This document shows, in pieces, positions 43,800 through 54,788 of a stretch of 64,000 nt of DNA. This DNA is from Daedaleopsis sinensis (taxonomy: Eukaryota; Basidiomycota; Agaricomycetes; Polyporales; Polyporaceae). Every line of letters starts with the position of its first letter. The stretch's first letter is position 1. The notes beneath the pieces are model-generated. The model did not search any database. It was not told where the DNA came from and saw nothing but the letters and a program-made list of their open reading frames with translations. The position numbers were made by a program, and so were the translations under genes. The stretch lies in the NCBI GenBank assembly GCA_033807695.1, contig CM066301.1, positions 2,604,001 through 2,668,000 of the forward strand, written 5' to 3'.

Positions 43800-44162
43800 G
43801 ACAAGATGGATGCGATCGTACAGCCTGAGTCAAACGAGGCCGACGATGGCGTCGTCAAGGCCAAGCGTAGGCGCACTGCAGCGCAACCTCAGGCTGCGAA
43901 GTCGAACGTCACGAAGACTCGGACTAGAGCCTCCCGGGCCGCTGCAGCAAGCAGCTTGAATGACACTGAGGGCGACGCTGTCAAGGGCAAGGGCAAGGGC
44001 AAGGGCAAGGGCAAAGGAAAAGCCCCTGCGGCTGCTGTGGAGGAAGTCGACGCCGCTGCGAACGACGACGAACCTGAGCTAGACGAAATCCCTCGTCCTC
44101 AAGTCACTCGCCCGGCGCGTGGTCGCGGTCGCGGTCGCGGTCGAGGTTCTGCTCGTGCTTGA
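43796..44162 (+). pseudogene. 3' part of the host gene interrupted by the Ty3 element
   Basis: Continues the reading frame of the gene that begins at 28563: after one CCGC copy is removed, 'ISAGR' runs into 'DKMDAIVQPESNEADDG'. The tail is basic and repetitive, with 'KAKRRRTAAQ', a (KG)n run at about 43980-44020, an acidic patch, and a final (RG)n run ending at TGA 44160-44162. Lys/Gly and Arg/Gly runs suggest nucleic-acid contact or nuclear localisation. The first ATG downstream of the 3' LTR TATA box is 43806, in this frame, so a 118-residue fragment could be made from an LTR-initiated transcript. Confidence 0.8.
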
Positions 44163-45028
44163 TAAACCAATCTTTGTTCATTTGGCTGGTGCTCGAGAAG
44201 ACGTACGTCGTAAACTCACAGGCTGAAGAAGAGACAATGTATTTCTTGACCATTAACGTTTCAATGTACCATCAAAACTATTTCTTGTCACTCCAATTAA
44301 TGCTCGTTCTGGATTATTAGACCCTCTCCTGATACCCGACGAGCATCTGGATCTCATCATGTTGCCATCAAGTTGAATTTCGTTGTTCCTGATTATGAAG
44401 TCATATTCTAGTATTTAACTATATACATTGTTCCCAACAACTTTATCAGTTTCTCCTGGATGCATCTAGACGCTGACCAGCATTAAGCGACATAGATTCT
44501 TCACAATGTCACCTTTTGAACACAGAATTCAAGCTCAGCTACGTCACACTAGTCTGTGCGCCCTATCTGAGTCTGAGTGGCCTCTATCCCGACGAGAGTC
44601 CTACTGGCCTGGAGAATTAATCGACGTGAACATTGCGCTGTCTGAGAGCGGATGTACTATAGTATGTTAGGTGGATATTAGCAGACTCGGGGTAAAAATC
44701 GCACATATCGGAAAGTATAGAGGCCCGAGCAAGTGCGAAGTCTAGCAAATGAAGCTTATAATTGGCTTGAAGTAGAATGAAGTTCTGTACTGTATGAGTT
44801 TGGAGGAGGAGGAGGAGGGGCTTGCCGAGGACGGCGTCTATCCGAATTCCGAACTTGGAACTACTAGTACTTATACGCCACCGCGGAGGAAGCGGCGACG
44901 CGGCGATCTCAGATCTAATCACGTTCACGCGACGCGTACAGAAGACGCCCGAGCAGCCACCCGCGCGTCCGTGGGTGTTTCCTGTCGAGCTCCTTCCACT
45001 CTGCCCCCACCTCGTCTTGCAAGTCTTC
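44163..45028. other. Intergenic, 3' of split host gene and upstream of USP48-like gene
   Basis: The 866-bp stretch is AT-rich at 44200-44500 and has no supported gene. A minus-strand open frame (44617-45282) is antisense to the first USP exon and shows no domain. Confidence 0.4.
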
Positions 45029-48000
45029 ATGCCCCCAAAGCGCATAAGGCGCACATCTCCTGGTCCTACCGGCCTCTCTGCTGGCGAACGTCTCAAACGT
45101 GCGAAACTCACGGGAAATGCTGCATATTCTGCCTGGGGCTGGGTTGGGACGGAGGTGACAGACGCGTCTGCCATTCGAGACGAGCACCGCTTGGCAACTT
45201 GTGGCTTCTCAAAACACAGCGGCCACTCGCTTTGTCGAAACAAGCATACTGAAAGGCGGAAATCCCCGTTGAATGAGGCCACTGGTCAATCTGGTCCATC
45301 CGTGCAGCCTGCAGTCACAACGGAGGATGTTATTGTGATCTCTGACGATGAAGGTCCCGCGTGTAGCGTTAAGTCTTGCAAGCAGAATCCGTATTGCTTG
45401 AACTATCTTGGTCAGGAGAAGTGGGAGGATGCAGGTAAGTGCATTCCTAATTAAGAGGTGTAATGCAGAGGGGTAACATTGGAGGAAGATGCGGCGTATG
45501 AGAGCTACATCAAGACGAACCAGATCGGACAGAGTCCCATCTATGAGTCACGAGATGGGCAAATGCCGATAGGACTCAAGGTATGAAGGCTTTCTTCATA
45601 CGCAGTACATTTGTCCTAACAGTATTCAGAACTTGGGGGCGACATGCTATGCCAATGCGTACTTGCAGGTCGGTCATTCGCTTCTAGGCTTGACATTTGC
45701 AAGATTTACTTTAGTACAGGTATGGTTTCAAGACATACCGTTCCGTCAGGGCGTATACAAATGTCAACCAGCTGAAGACGCACAACATCCATTCGAGGCT
45801 GGTATCATTCGTTACCTTCGTCAACGTATGTCTTAAACATTTCGTTCCTTCCAGGAGTCGCCCATATTCCAGCTGCAAGTCACATTTGCCGCCATGCAGC
45901 ATAGCGCTCTGAGTGCCTTCAACCCAGTAAAGCTTGTGGAGAGCTTGAAGCTGCGCGCCACAGAGCAGCAAGACGCTCAAGAGTACGTAGCGTTCCTTGC
46001 ACGTTGCATAAGCTGCATAAGCTCCAACAGACTCGGGTTTCATAGGTTTTCCAAACTTTTCATGGCACATCTCGACAACGAGTTCAAGAAGCAGCGCAGT
46101 GCTGAGTTGAGGTCATTGATTGCTGATCAGGTTCGACCTCAATTATCTGACTTTCGTTTACTGGCTCACGTTCTCGTAGTTCCAGGGCAAACAAGTCTAC
46201 AATACGGTCTGTCAGAATTGTAAACGACGGTCGGAGCGTGATTCAGACTTTCTTGAAATTGAAGTCAACCTAGAGGTGAGTCTAACGTGCTCCGTGAAGC
46301 GACTAGAAGTGCTCATCTCGCCAGAACAACGCCACGTTGGAAGAGCGGATTTCTGCTCTCCTCGAGCCAGAGACTCTATCCGGGGATAATAAGTGCATAG
46401 TTTCAATCGACTCGTAGCACGGCATGCTCAAATGACTTAATCTATCAGATACCTTTGTCAACAGTGCGACAGTCTACAAGATGCAAAGCGGTATACCGAG
46501 CTCTGTGAATTACCTCCAATTTTGCACTTTTCCCTGCTCCGATTCGTCTACGACATCTCTTCGATGGAGAGAAAGAAATCCAAGCAGCCGATATTGTTCC
46601 CCACCTTCATTGATATGGATCGGTTCATCGGACCTGAGGAAGCTCGCAAGCAGCGCAGAAAGAGGCGACCGAAGGAGAGCAAGAATCTTTACGAACTGCG
46701 TGGGATCCTCCTCCACAAGGGTACAAGTGCTTACCATGGACATTATGAGGCGCAAGTCTTCGACATAAAGTGCGTGTGACCGATAGCCTATCGACAGATC
46801 TCTTCAAGTATTGATGCGTATGAATATTCTAGCAATCAAGATTGGTACCAATTCAACGACGAGACCGTGACCAAAATCCACTCTCTTGTGCCCAAGATTG
46901 ACGTCGCGAAGAAGGGAACCAAAGCATCGAAAGACGCCAAGAAGTTGGTGTACCATGGCTGTGCTCGGATTTATAGCTGATATATATCTTAGAACTGCTC
47001 CTCCCAAGGGTCGTCCACCTAAGAAGCGTCAACGCATTGATGACAGTGACATCGAGAACGACGTGGAAATCATTGAGTAAATCAACACATCCCACTTACG
47101 CGCACGTCGAGTACATACTAACTGTGTGACAGGGATCCTACGCCATCACAGAAGAGCGACGCTTCACCTCAGAGAGATGGGCCGGAGTCAGTGTTATCCG
47201 TACTGCCTCACCCATCGTTAAGATCTTAAGCTTTGACCCTCCTCAGGTATATCTCGTCTCGAGATGCGTACATGCTCGTATACGCTCGAGTCGACCAAAC
47301 ATCCCCCGCATCAACATCTCGTTCGGACGAACGTACTCAGGCTGTCGCATCTACTTCAACACTACAACGAAGTAATATATCTTCCCCTCCGCTGCTTCAG
47401 GCCCCAGAAAAAGCCCTTAGCGTTGTTCACGCTCTTAATGCGGAACACAACAAGGCTTGCGAAGAATTTGCTCAACGGTAATTAGTCTCACGCCACTGGT
47501 TATACACAGCTAAGGAATCGGACCGCATTTATGGTGAACAGGGAGATTGAAGCCAAGGCGCGGTTCAATCGAATACGAAGCACCATCGTGGATATATACC
47601 GGGAGTGGAACATAAACTCACATACAGAGGTGAAATAATTCGAGTGACGTGCCACCTGTGATGCTCACAATGCTCCAGGAGTGTGTGGTCGTAAGTCGCC
47701 AAGCACTGGAGTCATGGCTAGCACGACATATCGCCAAACCTAAGAGCCCGAAGACCACACCTGTACCTGCCCTAGCCGCTGACCAAGGACCCAATGCGGA
47801 CCGCCAGGAAGCATCGGTGTCAGGGGAGCCGTCTAAGATATCTATCTCTGTCTCCAACATTGTGTGTAGTCATGGTAAGCTGGACCCGGAGAAGGCGAGT
47901 GATATGAAGGTCATCAAAGCGGTGGGTGCTGCTTCATAGTGCATCATTTGGCGGCATTATATTGATTTTTTGCAGGTTGCCCACCGTCGCATATTGGAAC

Positions 48001-49791
48001 AAGATGGCTGTTTGCTGACTCCCAAGCTAACCACTGGGGATGTCTGTACAACGTGTGTGGAGCGGTTGTTTGGAGGTGCGCGTCGCGCATCGCTCGTGCA
48101 AGACGTGTGTGGTGTTGACTGGCTCAACCCTCTAGAGAAGCTCTATCAGATAGAGCATCCACGAATGGTTTCTCGATTTGACGATGTGTCTGCAGTAGAT
48201 GATGACGAGGATGGATATCATATATCCAAAGCTTGGCTTAAAGGTGAGGTGATAATTACCTCTCATTGCTGCGAATCACCCGGGTCCCTAACCTACCCTT
48301 GCTAGATTGGCGGCTTGCGAAGCCCAAGATGCATGTGGAGGGCGCACACGATCCACCTCCTGATGCTGAAGAGTTTCTTCGAGACGTCATTTGCGAACAC
48401 GGAGGACTTGCTACCAATATAACTGTCAGGAGACGAATATCAGCGGAGGCGTTTGGGATCTTACAAGAGTTATTCCCGAACTGGAAGCCGCCGTCGACAT
48501 CCGCAGAGCCTTGTCCAGTCTGCGAGGCCCTTCTCCACATCTCCAAGGAGGACAAGCGTGAGTACCGTAAACAGGCCGAGGAAGAGAAGGTACAGTGTCT
48601 CCATCTCTCCATGGTGTCTCACTCACCCAGTCGGGATTGTGTAGGCAAGATTGAAGCACATGCACGAGAACGCACTGAATGGGAACACCGCACTTCTTGA
48701 AGATATCCCTTGCGCAATCGTACCGTCACAGTTCGTGCGTTCATGGAGACAGTGGCTGATGCGCCCGGGTGAAGTGTCTCGTCCCCAGAGTCTAGACAAC
48801 TCGCAGTTCATCTGTGCCCATGGTCTGCTGAGCTTCGACCCAAACATTCCCGGTGACGTCGACGCCTCGATGACTATCATCAAGCGAAGTGACTGGGACG
48901 CTCTGGAGGAACTGTGAGTGGACCACCCGAGACGAATGGCTGATCTATATGTCTGATGTCGTGTAGCTACACCGGAGGCCCCCTCGTTGCAATTGAAAAT
49001 ACGGACGGGAAATTCTTGCACGAGCTGGATGTTTGTGCCGAGTGCCGACTCAAACGGTACGTGTGGAAGTTGTTTTGCTAGTGTGTTCTCACATTTCCTT
49101 TGTAGACGAACGTCCTTCGATATGACTGAGATCACAATCCGTGTCCTAGGGCCCGATGATCCTATCCCGACGCCACAAACATACAGCGAAGACCTCCCCC
49201 GACCGTCCAAACCGGTGCAGATGACCCTTACTACATACGGCAAACGAGCCAACGAAGGGTCTCGCAAGTCGAAGCGCATTAGGCAGGGCAGGGAGTACGG
49301 CAAAAGGCGCAAGATCACAATTACGAAAGCGATGTCGGTGAAGGACCTGAAGGTCATGGTACGCCAGATGACGCCCTCTACGTGAACCCGCCCCTGAAGT
49401 TCTTTTGCATTTCCAGTTGAACGACGAGCTCGGGATCCCTGTGATCACTCAGCGACTATTCTATCACGGCGAAGAGCTGAATGACAGCTCCGCGACCATG
49501 TTGGCACTAGGGATCCTCTCGAATGACCTGCTCGATCTGAAGGAGGAAAGCGACGACCCGATTGTGCTCACCGATACGGAGAATGAGTCAGGACCGACGA
49601 TTGGAGCAAGGAAGCGGGCAGAAGGCCAAGCATTTGGCGGTACCCTTCTGGGCGGACTGTCATACTCCTCTGCGCCTTCATCAAGCCAGTCAGCTCCAGC
49701 ATCTGCGGCGTGTCCTGCTTGTACATTCGAGAACGGTCCTGCAGACGTGGCTTGCGCCATGTGCGAAACTCCGTTGCCCAATATCACATAG
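45029..49791 (+). CDS. USP48-like ubiquitin-specific protease with ubiquitin-like and C-terminal zinc-finger ends
   Basis: Cysteine protease that removes ubiquitin from proteins. The start is ATG 45029 (MPPKRIRRTSPGPTGLSAGE). The Cys box 'GLKNLGATCYANAYLQ' is at about 45640, with catalytic Cys at 45645-45647. The QQD motif in 'RATEQQDAQE' lies near 45970. Zinc-ribbon pairs are 'VCQNCKR' and 'CQQC', and the His box 'GTSAYHGHYEAQVFD' is at about 46730-46760. A Lys/Arg-rich insertion follows (47000-47080). DUSP-like segments come next: 'VCSHGKLDPEKASDMKVIKA' (47860), 'CVVVSRQALESWLA', and 'ICEHGGLA' (48390). The end has a ubiquitin-like domain ('QLNDELGIPVITQRLFYHGE', 49420) and a RanBP2/NZF-type finger 'CPACTFENGPADVACAMC' (49715-49770). 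The order matches USP48 plus an added NZF. There are many short introns. A nuclear site is likely from basic motifs. Confidence 0.88.
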
Positions 49792-50025
49792 TAGTGCTCT
49801 TTTTGGCTCATATGATATCGTTTTCAGTCATGCGTGGACGGTCTGCTGCAGCGGGGTCAATATACAATACGTACCAACGCAAGTTCGGACGACATGGGTA
49901 CGGTAGTATATGATATAATCTTGGCTCACACCCTTGGATGAGGCATATATAACAAGTGATGACTTGTCGCGACGTCGTTTGCATTCCTCACCGTCGAATC
50001 CATACCTCAACATCCGGACCTCGAC

Positions 50026-51078
50026 ATGGTCAGAAACTCCATCCCTTCGCCTGCAAAGGTTTCGAGGCGGGTTATTTCGATAGAGATAGACGGATCAGTC
50101 TGTCTCGCAGACCAGATGAAGCTCAGCGGATGCCGGGAAGACGTAGTTTCGTACTTCGAGATCATGGTACGCCATTGGATCCAGATGTGACATGCCTTGA
50201 TCGTCGATGCTCATATAGTCCCATAGCGCACTGTGGGGAGGCTTTGCGAGAGGTATGTGCCCCACAATAAGGCACTGCCAATGTCAAGAGAGGAAAGGAT
50301 ACGGGCGACAAACACTATCATCTCGCAAGTGCGTGATATGAATGTCCAGTAGCTTTCTGATCACTCTTTGGTGTCGACTGACTTACAATTTTCGACAGGC
50401 TCGAGAGCAGCATCCCATCCTGGAAAGTTACAAGGACGCATGGCCAATTCCTACGATGGTCACACAGCATCGACAGATGCGCAAAGCAGGATCTCGACGA
50501 GGAATCATACGTACACAGGACGAGATTGCATCCGTGAGTTCTTGACTTGAGGGATCATCACACTGGACTCAAATGACACCTGGCAGGTTTGCCGGGCCTT
50601 CCACCCATCGCGCCCACCACCCAAGTTGAACCGGCCGGGCCCCCAGATCTATCAGACTGGATCTGTTTATGTGTGTTTGAAGTCATCTTGTAAGATTTGC
50701 AAAGTACTAGTGTGCTCACTCGCATTCTAGATCGGGGCTCACCCCAAAGGCAAGAAGAGCCTTCAGCAATCACAGCCCCGCCTGGCACCGACATCTGCAA
50801 CCCACGAAGATCGCGAAGGATCGGTTGACACATTGGTCTCCACACATTTGAGCCAGAGAGAGTCCCAAGGGATTGTTGCCTTCCTCTCACGACTCGCACA
50901 GGATCTCACATTCCTGCTACCGGTATTCGTGTCGCATGGAGTTGGAGACGAGCAGGCATTGCTTAGTATAATTCGCTTGACGAACTGGCGCTCCTGGCTG
51001 TATACTTGGGTTAAGGAGGGGTTACTCACTGAGCTGCAGTTCAAGATGGTATGCGACGGATTGGAGAAGATAGCTTAG
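50026..51078 (+). CDS. Conserved protein of unknown function
   Basis: The start is ATG 50026 ('MVRNSIPSPAKVSRRVISIE'). Exon 1 ends before GTACGCC near 50164. Later exons read 'ILESYKDAWPIPTMVTQHRQ', 'CRAFHPSRPPPKLNRPGPQI' and 'SQRESQGIVAFLSRLAQDLT', then 'FLLPVFVSHGVGDEQAL', with a final helix 'WLYTWVKEGLLTELQFKMVC'. The alternating frames are bridged by introns of about 60 nt. No catalytic motif, signal peptide or transmembrane helix is seen. The C-terminal 90 residues look folded and helical. I do not recognise the family. It is convergent with FRG1 (165 bp apart). Confidence 0.6.
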
Positions 51079-51242
51079 AGGACATACCCGGTATGTATCT
51101 TGTAGCAACGAGACTGCAATAACGACAAGCTCGAAGCGTCAGTGAAGCGAGCGATCCTTGTCAGCGAAACGATGCGCTCGTACTGGTACATACGATGTTA
51201 CTGGTACAATGGATGGGTACATGGAGATAACATGGTGGAAGC

Positions 51243-52258
51243 TTAGCAGAAACGATCGCTAGACGTAAAAGCATGAGCTGAAGGAAGAGATGTAGCGAAT
51301 GCAGCTTCACTCGCCTCTTTAGTTTGGCCCGTCGGTCGAGCAGGGCTTCAGCTAACCGGCCTTCCTTCTTGGCACGCTTGAGCTGACAGATTGCGTCTAT
51401 CAGCACTGTATATTGGAAACACTGTAATAGTATCTACCTCTTTCTTGTCATCCACTGAGACTATCGATCGTCCAGCACCCCATGCTTGGTATAGTTTGCT
51501 GATGACAACGACATCAATGTATACCCATGTCGACAAAAGACAATTACGCACTTGGCACCAGCTTCATCGACTGTAGACATATCGACCATACCGTCTTTAC
51601 GCTTCTTCTCTTCTGCATGAGCCTCTTTCTTGTACTTGCTCTGGATCTTGACCCAGAACCGTTCTCCAAAGCCCACCTCTTCGCTGTCGCCTCGTAACGC
51701 TAGCTGCCCGCCGGCAACTTCATCTACGCTCAGATACTTCTCATAGACGTTCTGGAATGCGACCATGCCATCCGGAAAGACAACGGGTGTCCATTCTTCC
51801 TGGGGACCGCGGGCCTCTCTGTCTGCGGAGACTAGCCCATGCTTGTCGCAAGATATGAACTTGCCCTCGCCAACGCCGGTTCGTAAGTTGATGGTAGGCG
51901 AACCAGCGACTCGAGTGACAACCCAGACCTGAGAGACATCCGTAGGAGTGCGCTTGAGTATCGAGGGCGACTCAGCGTCCTCAGACTTCTCCTTGTCTGC
52001 AGACTGCAGCACAATGCGTCCGCGAGTAGAGTCGTATGTGATGCATATTGGAGAAGGGTCGGAGGGATGAAGCATGTAGGCTGGTCCACGAATCTCATGC
52101 GCAGCGTCCGGGAGCACCCATGTGTCCGGAGACTCGTCGTCCTCATCTTTGCGCTTCCTCCTGCTTGGTCCCTCTTCATCATCGTCCCGTTTACGTTTCT
52201 TCTTCGTCTTTTCGCCTTTAAACTTGAGCTTTGTGGACCGGACTTTGTCGGTAGACAT
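51243..52258 (-). CDS. FRG1: FRG1 family protein
   Basis: FRG1 proteins are nuclear/nucleolar, adopt a fascin-like beta-trefoil fold and bind RNA and actin; they associate with splicing. The start is ATG 52258 with a basic N-terminal nuclear signal ('KTKKKRKRDDDEEG', 'SRRKRKDEDDE'). The trefoil core has 'TWVLPDAAHEIRGPAYMLHP', 'SQVWVVTRVAG', 'GKFISCDKHGLVSADREARG', 'PQEEWTPVVF' and 'VAFQNVYEKYLSVDE'. 'GFGERFWVKIQSKYKKEA' follows. After an intron come 'YQAWGAGRSIVSVDDKKE' and 'LKRAKKEGRLAEALLDRRAK'. The family ending K-S-D-R-F-C is reached if the last intron uses a GC donor (51317 to about 51260). The stop is TAA at 51245-51243. It is divergent from RPL26 (253 bp). Confidence 0.9.
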
Positions 52259-52511
52259 TCTAGTGATGTAACGTGCAAGCCAAAGTTCCTTGGGATATAG
52301 AGTGACGAGGACGAGACCACTGATGACTGCCAGACGTGGAGGAGCCGGATAGACTTGCGATGACCACGAGCGCTCCGTGTATTCCTCGCCGCGCCAACGT
52401 GTGACTTAGACTTGTGACCTGTGACACGGTGCCTCCAGCGTCTGTCGCGCCCGGTCAACGAGAGGAGCAAAATCTGCCATCGTCACCGTCGACATCCTCA
52501 AGACCCTCAAG

Positions 52512-53263
52512 ATGAAGTTCAACGCCGGTTAGTATCCTCACTTTGCAGGATGGGATGCTGCTGCTGCGCTGTGGTGGTGGATTATGCTCGTTGAAGGGGT
52601 GGACTAGGCTGGATGGATCGGAACCGTTGTGGATGTGGTGTGCTATGGTCAGTCCATTCGAGCTAACACGATGTCCAGACGTTTCTTCCTCCCGGCGCAA
52701 GTCGCGCAAGGCGCACTTCTCCGCCCCTTCCTCCGTCCGTCGCAAGATCATGTCGTCTTCGCTCGCGAAGGACCTCCGCGGCAAGTACAACGTATGTCTT
52801 ACTTGTCGATGCACTTCATACGTCTCATGATTGACGGTCATCTGCGCTTCTTCGAACTTCACACAGACTCGTTCACTACCCATTCGCAAGGACGACGAGG
52901 TCCGGATCGTGAGGGGGAAGTACAAGGGTCGTGAGGGGAAGGTCACTCAGGTGTACCGCAAGAAGTGGGTCATCCACGTTGACCGTGTCCAACGCGACAA
53001 GTCGAACGGTGCAACCGTCCCTATCGGCATCCATCCCAGCAATGTTGTCATTACGAGCATCAAGCTGGACAAGGACAGGTGCGAATCAGTCTCGAATCAA
53101 TCATGATCCCATACGCATACATGCTACAGGCGGGCAATCCTTGACCGGAAAGACAGGAAGAAGGCACCAAAGGCGGCGGGCGAGGACGTTGAGATGGTTG
53201 ACGTGCGTACAGTCCATGAATCTTTTTATCCATAGCTGCTGATACATGAACTTTCAACAGTAA
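52512..53263 (+). CDS. RPL26: 60S ribosomal protein L26 (uL24)
   Basis: A structural protein of the large cytosolic ribosomal subunit near the exit tunnel. The start is ATG 52512 (MKFNA), then an intron of about 150 nt, typical of a long first intron in ribosomal protein genes. Next come '[20 protein letters not shown]' and '[18 protein letters not shown]', an intron, then the KOW motif '[20 protein letters not shown]' and '[20 protein letters not shown]'. Another intron follows, then '[20 protein letters not shown]'. The stop codon TAA (53261-53263) is alone in the last exon after an intron beginning GTGCGT. Length is near the family's 130-145 residues. It is convergent with VMA8. Confidence 0.95.
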
Positions 53264-53533
53264 CTACTCAGTCTCCTCCCTCTCCACGCAGTTCTTCTGG
53301 TTTATCATCGCATTCTCGCTGCAAAATCTCACATGTATGTATGCCGCTACGCATATGTTATGCCACATGGGCCACAGGCCATCACGCCGTCCCGAATTGC
53401 GTGTGCTCACACAAAATGCACACCTGCAAGCGATTTCGCTAGTCATGCGCTTGTTGTATTGTACAAGACGACGGGTATCTCATTCAATATCGTGAAAGTA
53501 TGAAACTGTCCGGTGAAAGCATATGCGCCTTAT

Positions 53534-54485
53534 TCAGAAGATGATATCTTCGTCCTTGCTCCCTAGAAGGTCGCCACCACCACCACCACCACCAATGACG
53601 GGGGACGCTTGCGTTTCATTCGACGCCTCGAGTGCCTTCCTGAGCTCTTCCGCCGCTTGCGTATCTCGCTTCTTTTTCCCTTGCACTTTCTTCAGCCTAG
53701 GCATGGTTGTCAACGCTGCATATTAGAGTATAGAATGGGGAGGTGATCACATACCGGAAGAACTCCTCTCTGTCCATCTCGTCCAATTCACTTGTGATGT
53801 ATTTGATTGTGTTCTCCAGACGGGGGATTACGACGTGCTCGATAGCATTGACTCGTCGATTCGTCGCACGGATGACCTCATCGAGGATCATGAATGCCGT
53901 CTGGAGGGATGCTAGTTCAACCAACGTCTCCACGGCCTTCGCGTAGACCTCTTTTGCACGCAGGACCTGCTGTCCACCACGCCCGAGACCGGTGAGGTTG
54001 AAGTCTACCAGAGAGGATGGGATGAACAACCGTAAGGCGAAATCGATCGACATATATAGGGGAGAGAACGCACCTGAGCCCGGTACCCTATCAACCTCGA
54101 ACGCCGGGAGGACGACACCCGATACGTTCTCCTGCTTCGCTTTGACCTTGAACGACGCCGACTTGGCCTGCTCTTGCACAAGGTACGAGATATCGCCTGT
54201 CGCGTACGTGACCTCGGCGAGCGAGAACGACGCGAGCTGCATGACCCGGCCCATTTTACGCTTCGCCTACATGCATTCCTTTTGAGCTACGGCAGATGGA
54301 AGGTGCTTCAAGGGAGTACGAACCTCGTCTACCCTCCGGAGGATTGTACGGAAACGGGTGGTGAGCGCATCACGTTTCTTGGCGAGCAGGGAGTGGCCTG
54401 TCTGTGCTCCTTTCAGACGGAGCTTGGTGTTGGTCAGGGCCATCCGCGTGGGGAATATGTTTTCTCGAGGCCCGGTTCCAGACAT
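53534..54485 (-). CDS. VMA8: V-type ATPase subunit D
   Basis: Subunit D of the V1 sector, part of the central rotor of the vacuolar proton pump. The start is ATG 54485 with '[20 protein letters not shown]' and '[20 protein letters not shown]', the long N-terminal rotor helix. After an intron come '[20 protein letters not shown]', 'VDRVPGSG' and '[20 protein letters not shown]' (a 63-73 nt intron lies between SG and DF). '[20 protein letters not shown]' and '[20 protein letters not shown]' form the C-terminal helix. The tail '[17 protein letters not shown]' is followed by a Gly run and an acidic end 'GSKDEDIIF'. Length of about 265 residues fits the family. All expected motifs are present. Confidence 0.95.
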
Positions 54486-54788
54486 GATGGCGATCGGCGG
54501 TGGTCAAAGCGGCCGGAAGAGGTGTGTTGCTCGAGAGGCTTGGAGGATGATGGTAGACGAAAGCGGTAACGCAAGCGCCCAGAATATGGATGGAGAAGGT
54601 TTACGATGTCACAGGACACTGCTGGAGGCTTATGGCACCCGGGCCAGACACATTTTCTCATGATGCGTACTAGGTTGCATTGGATGTTGAAACCCACACA
54701 GCTCGACAGAACGTGAAGACGGTAAGGCCAGCAAAGCATAGATACTAAGTGGACAATGTACATGACATGCAAGTTAAAACGGCTGCGA
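54486..54788. promoter_or_regulatory. Intergenic between VMA8 start and FAM50/XAP5 3' end
   Basis: 303 bp between two minus-strand genes. It should hold the VMA8 promoter and the XAP5 terminator. Nothing else was recognised. Confidence 0.35.

Noticed and set aside
43746..43805. N-terminal extension of the host 3' fragment into the LTR
   Set aside because: The open frame there begins with GTG. No ATG exists before 43806, so an LTR-host fusion start is not supported.
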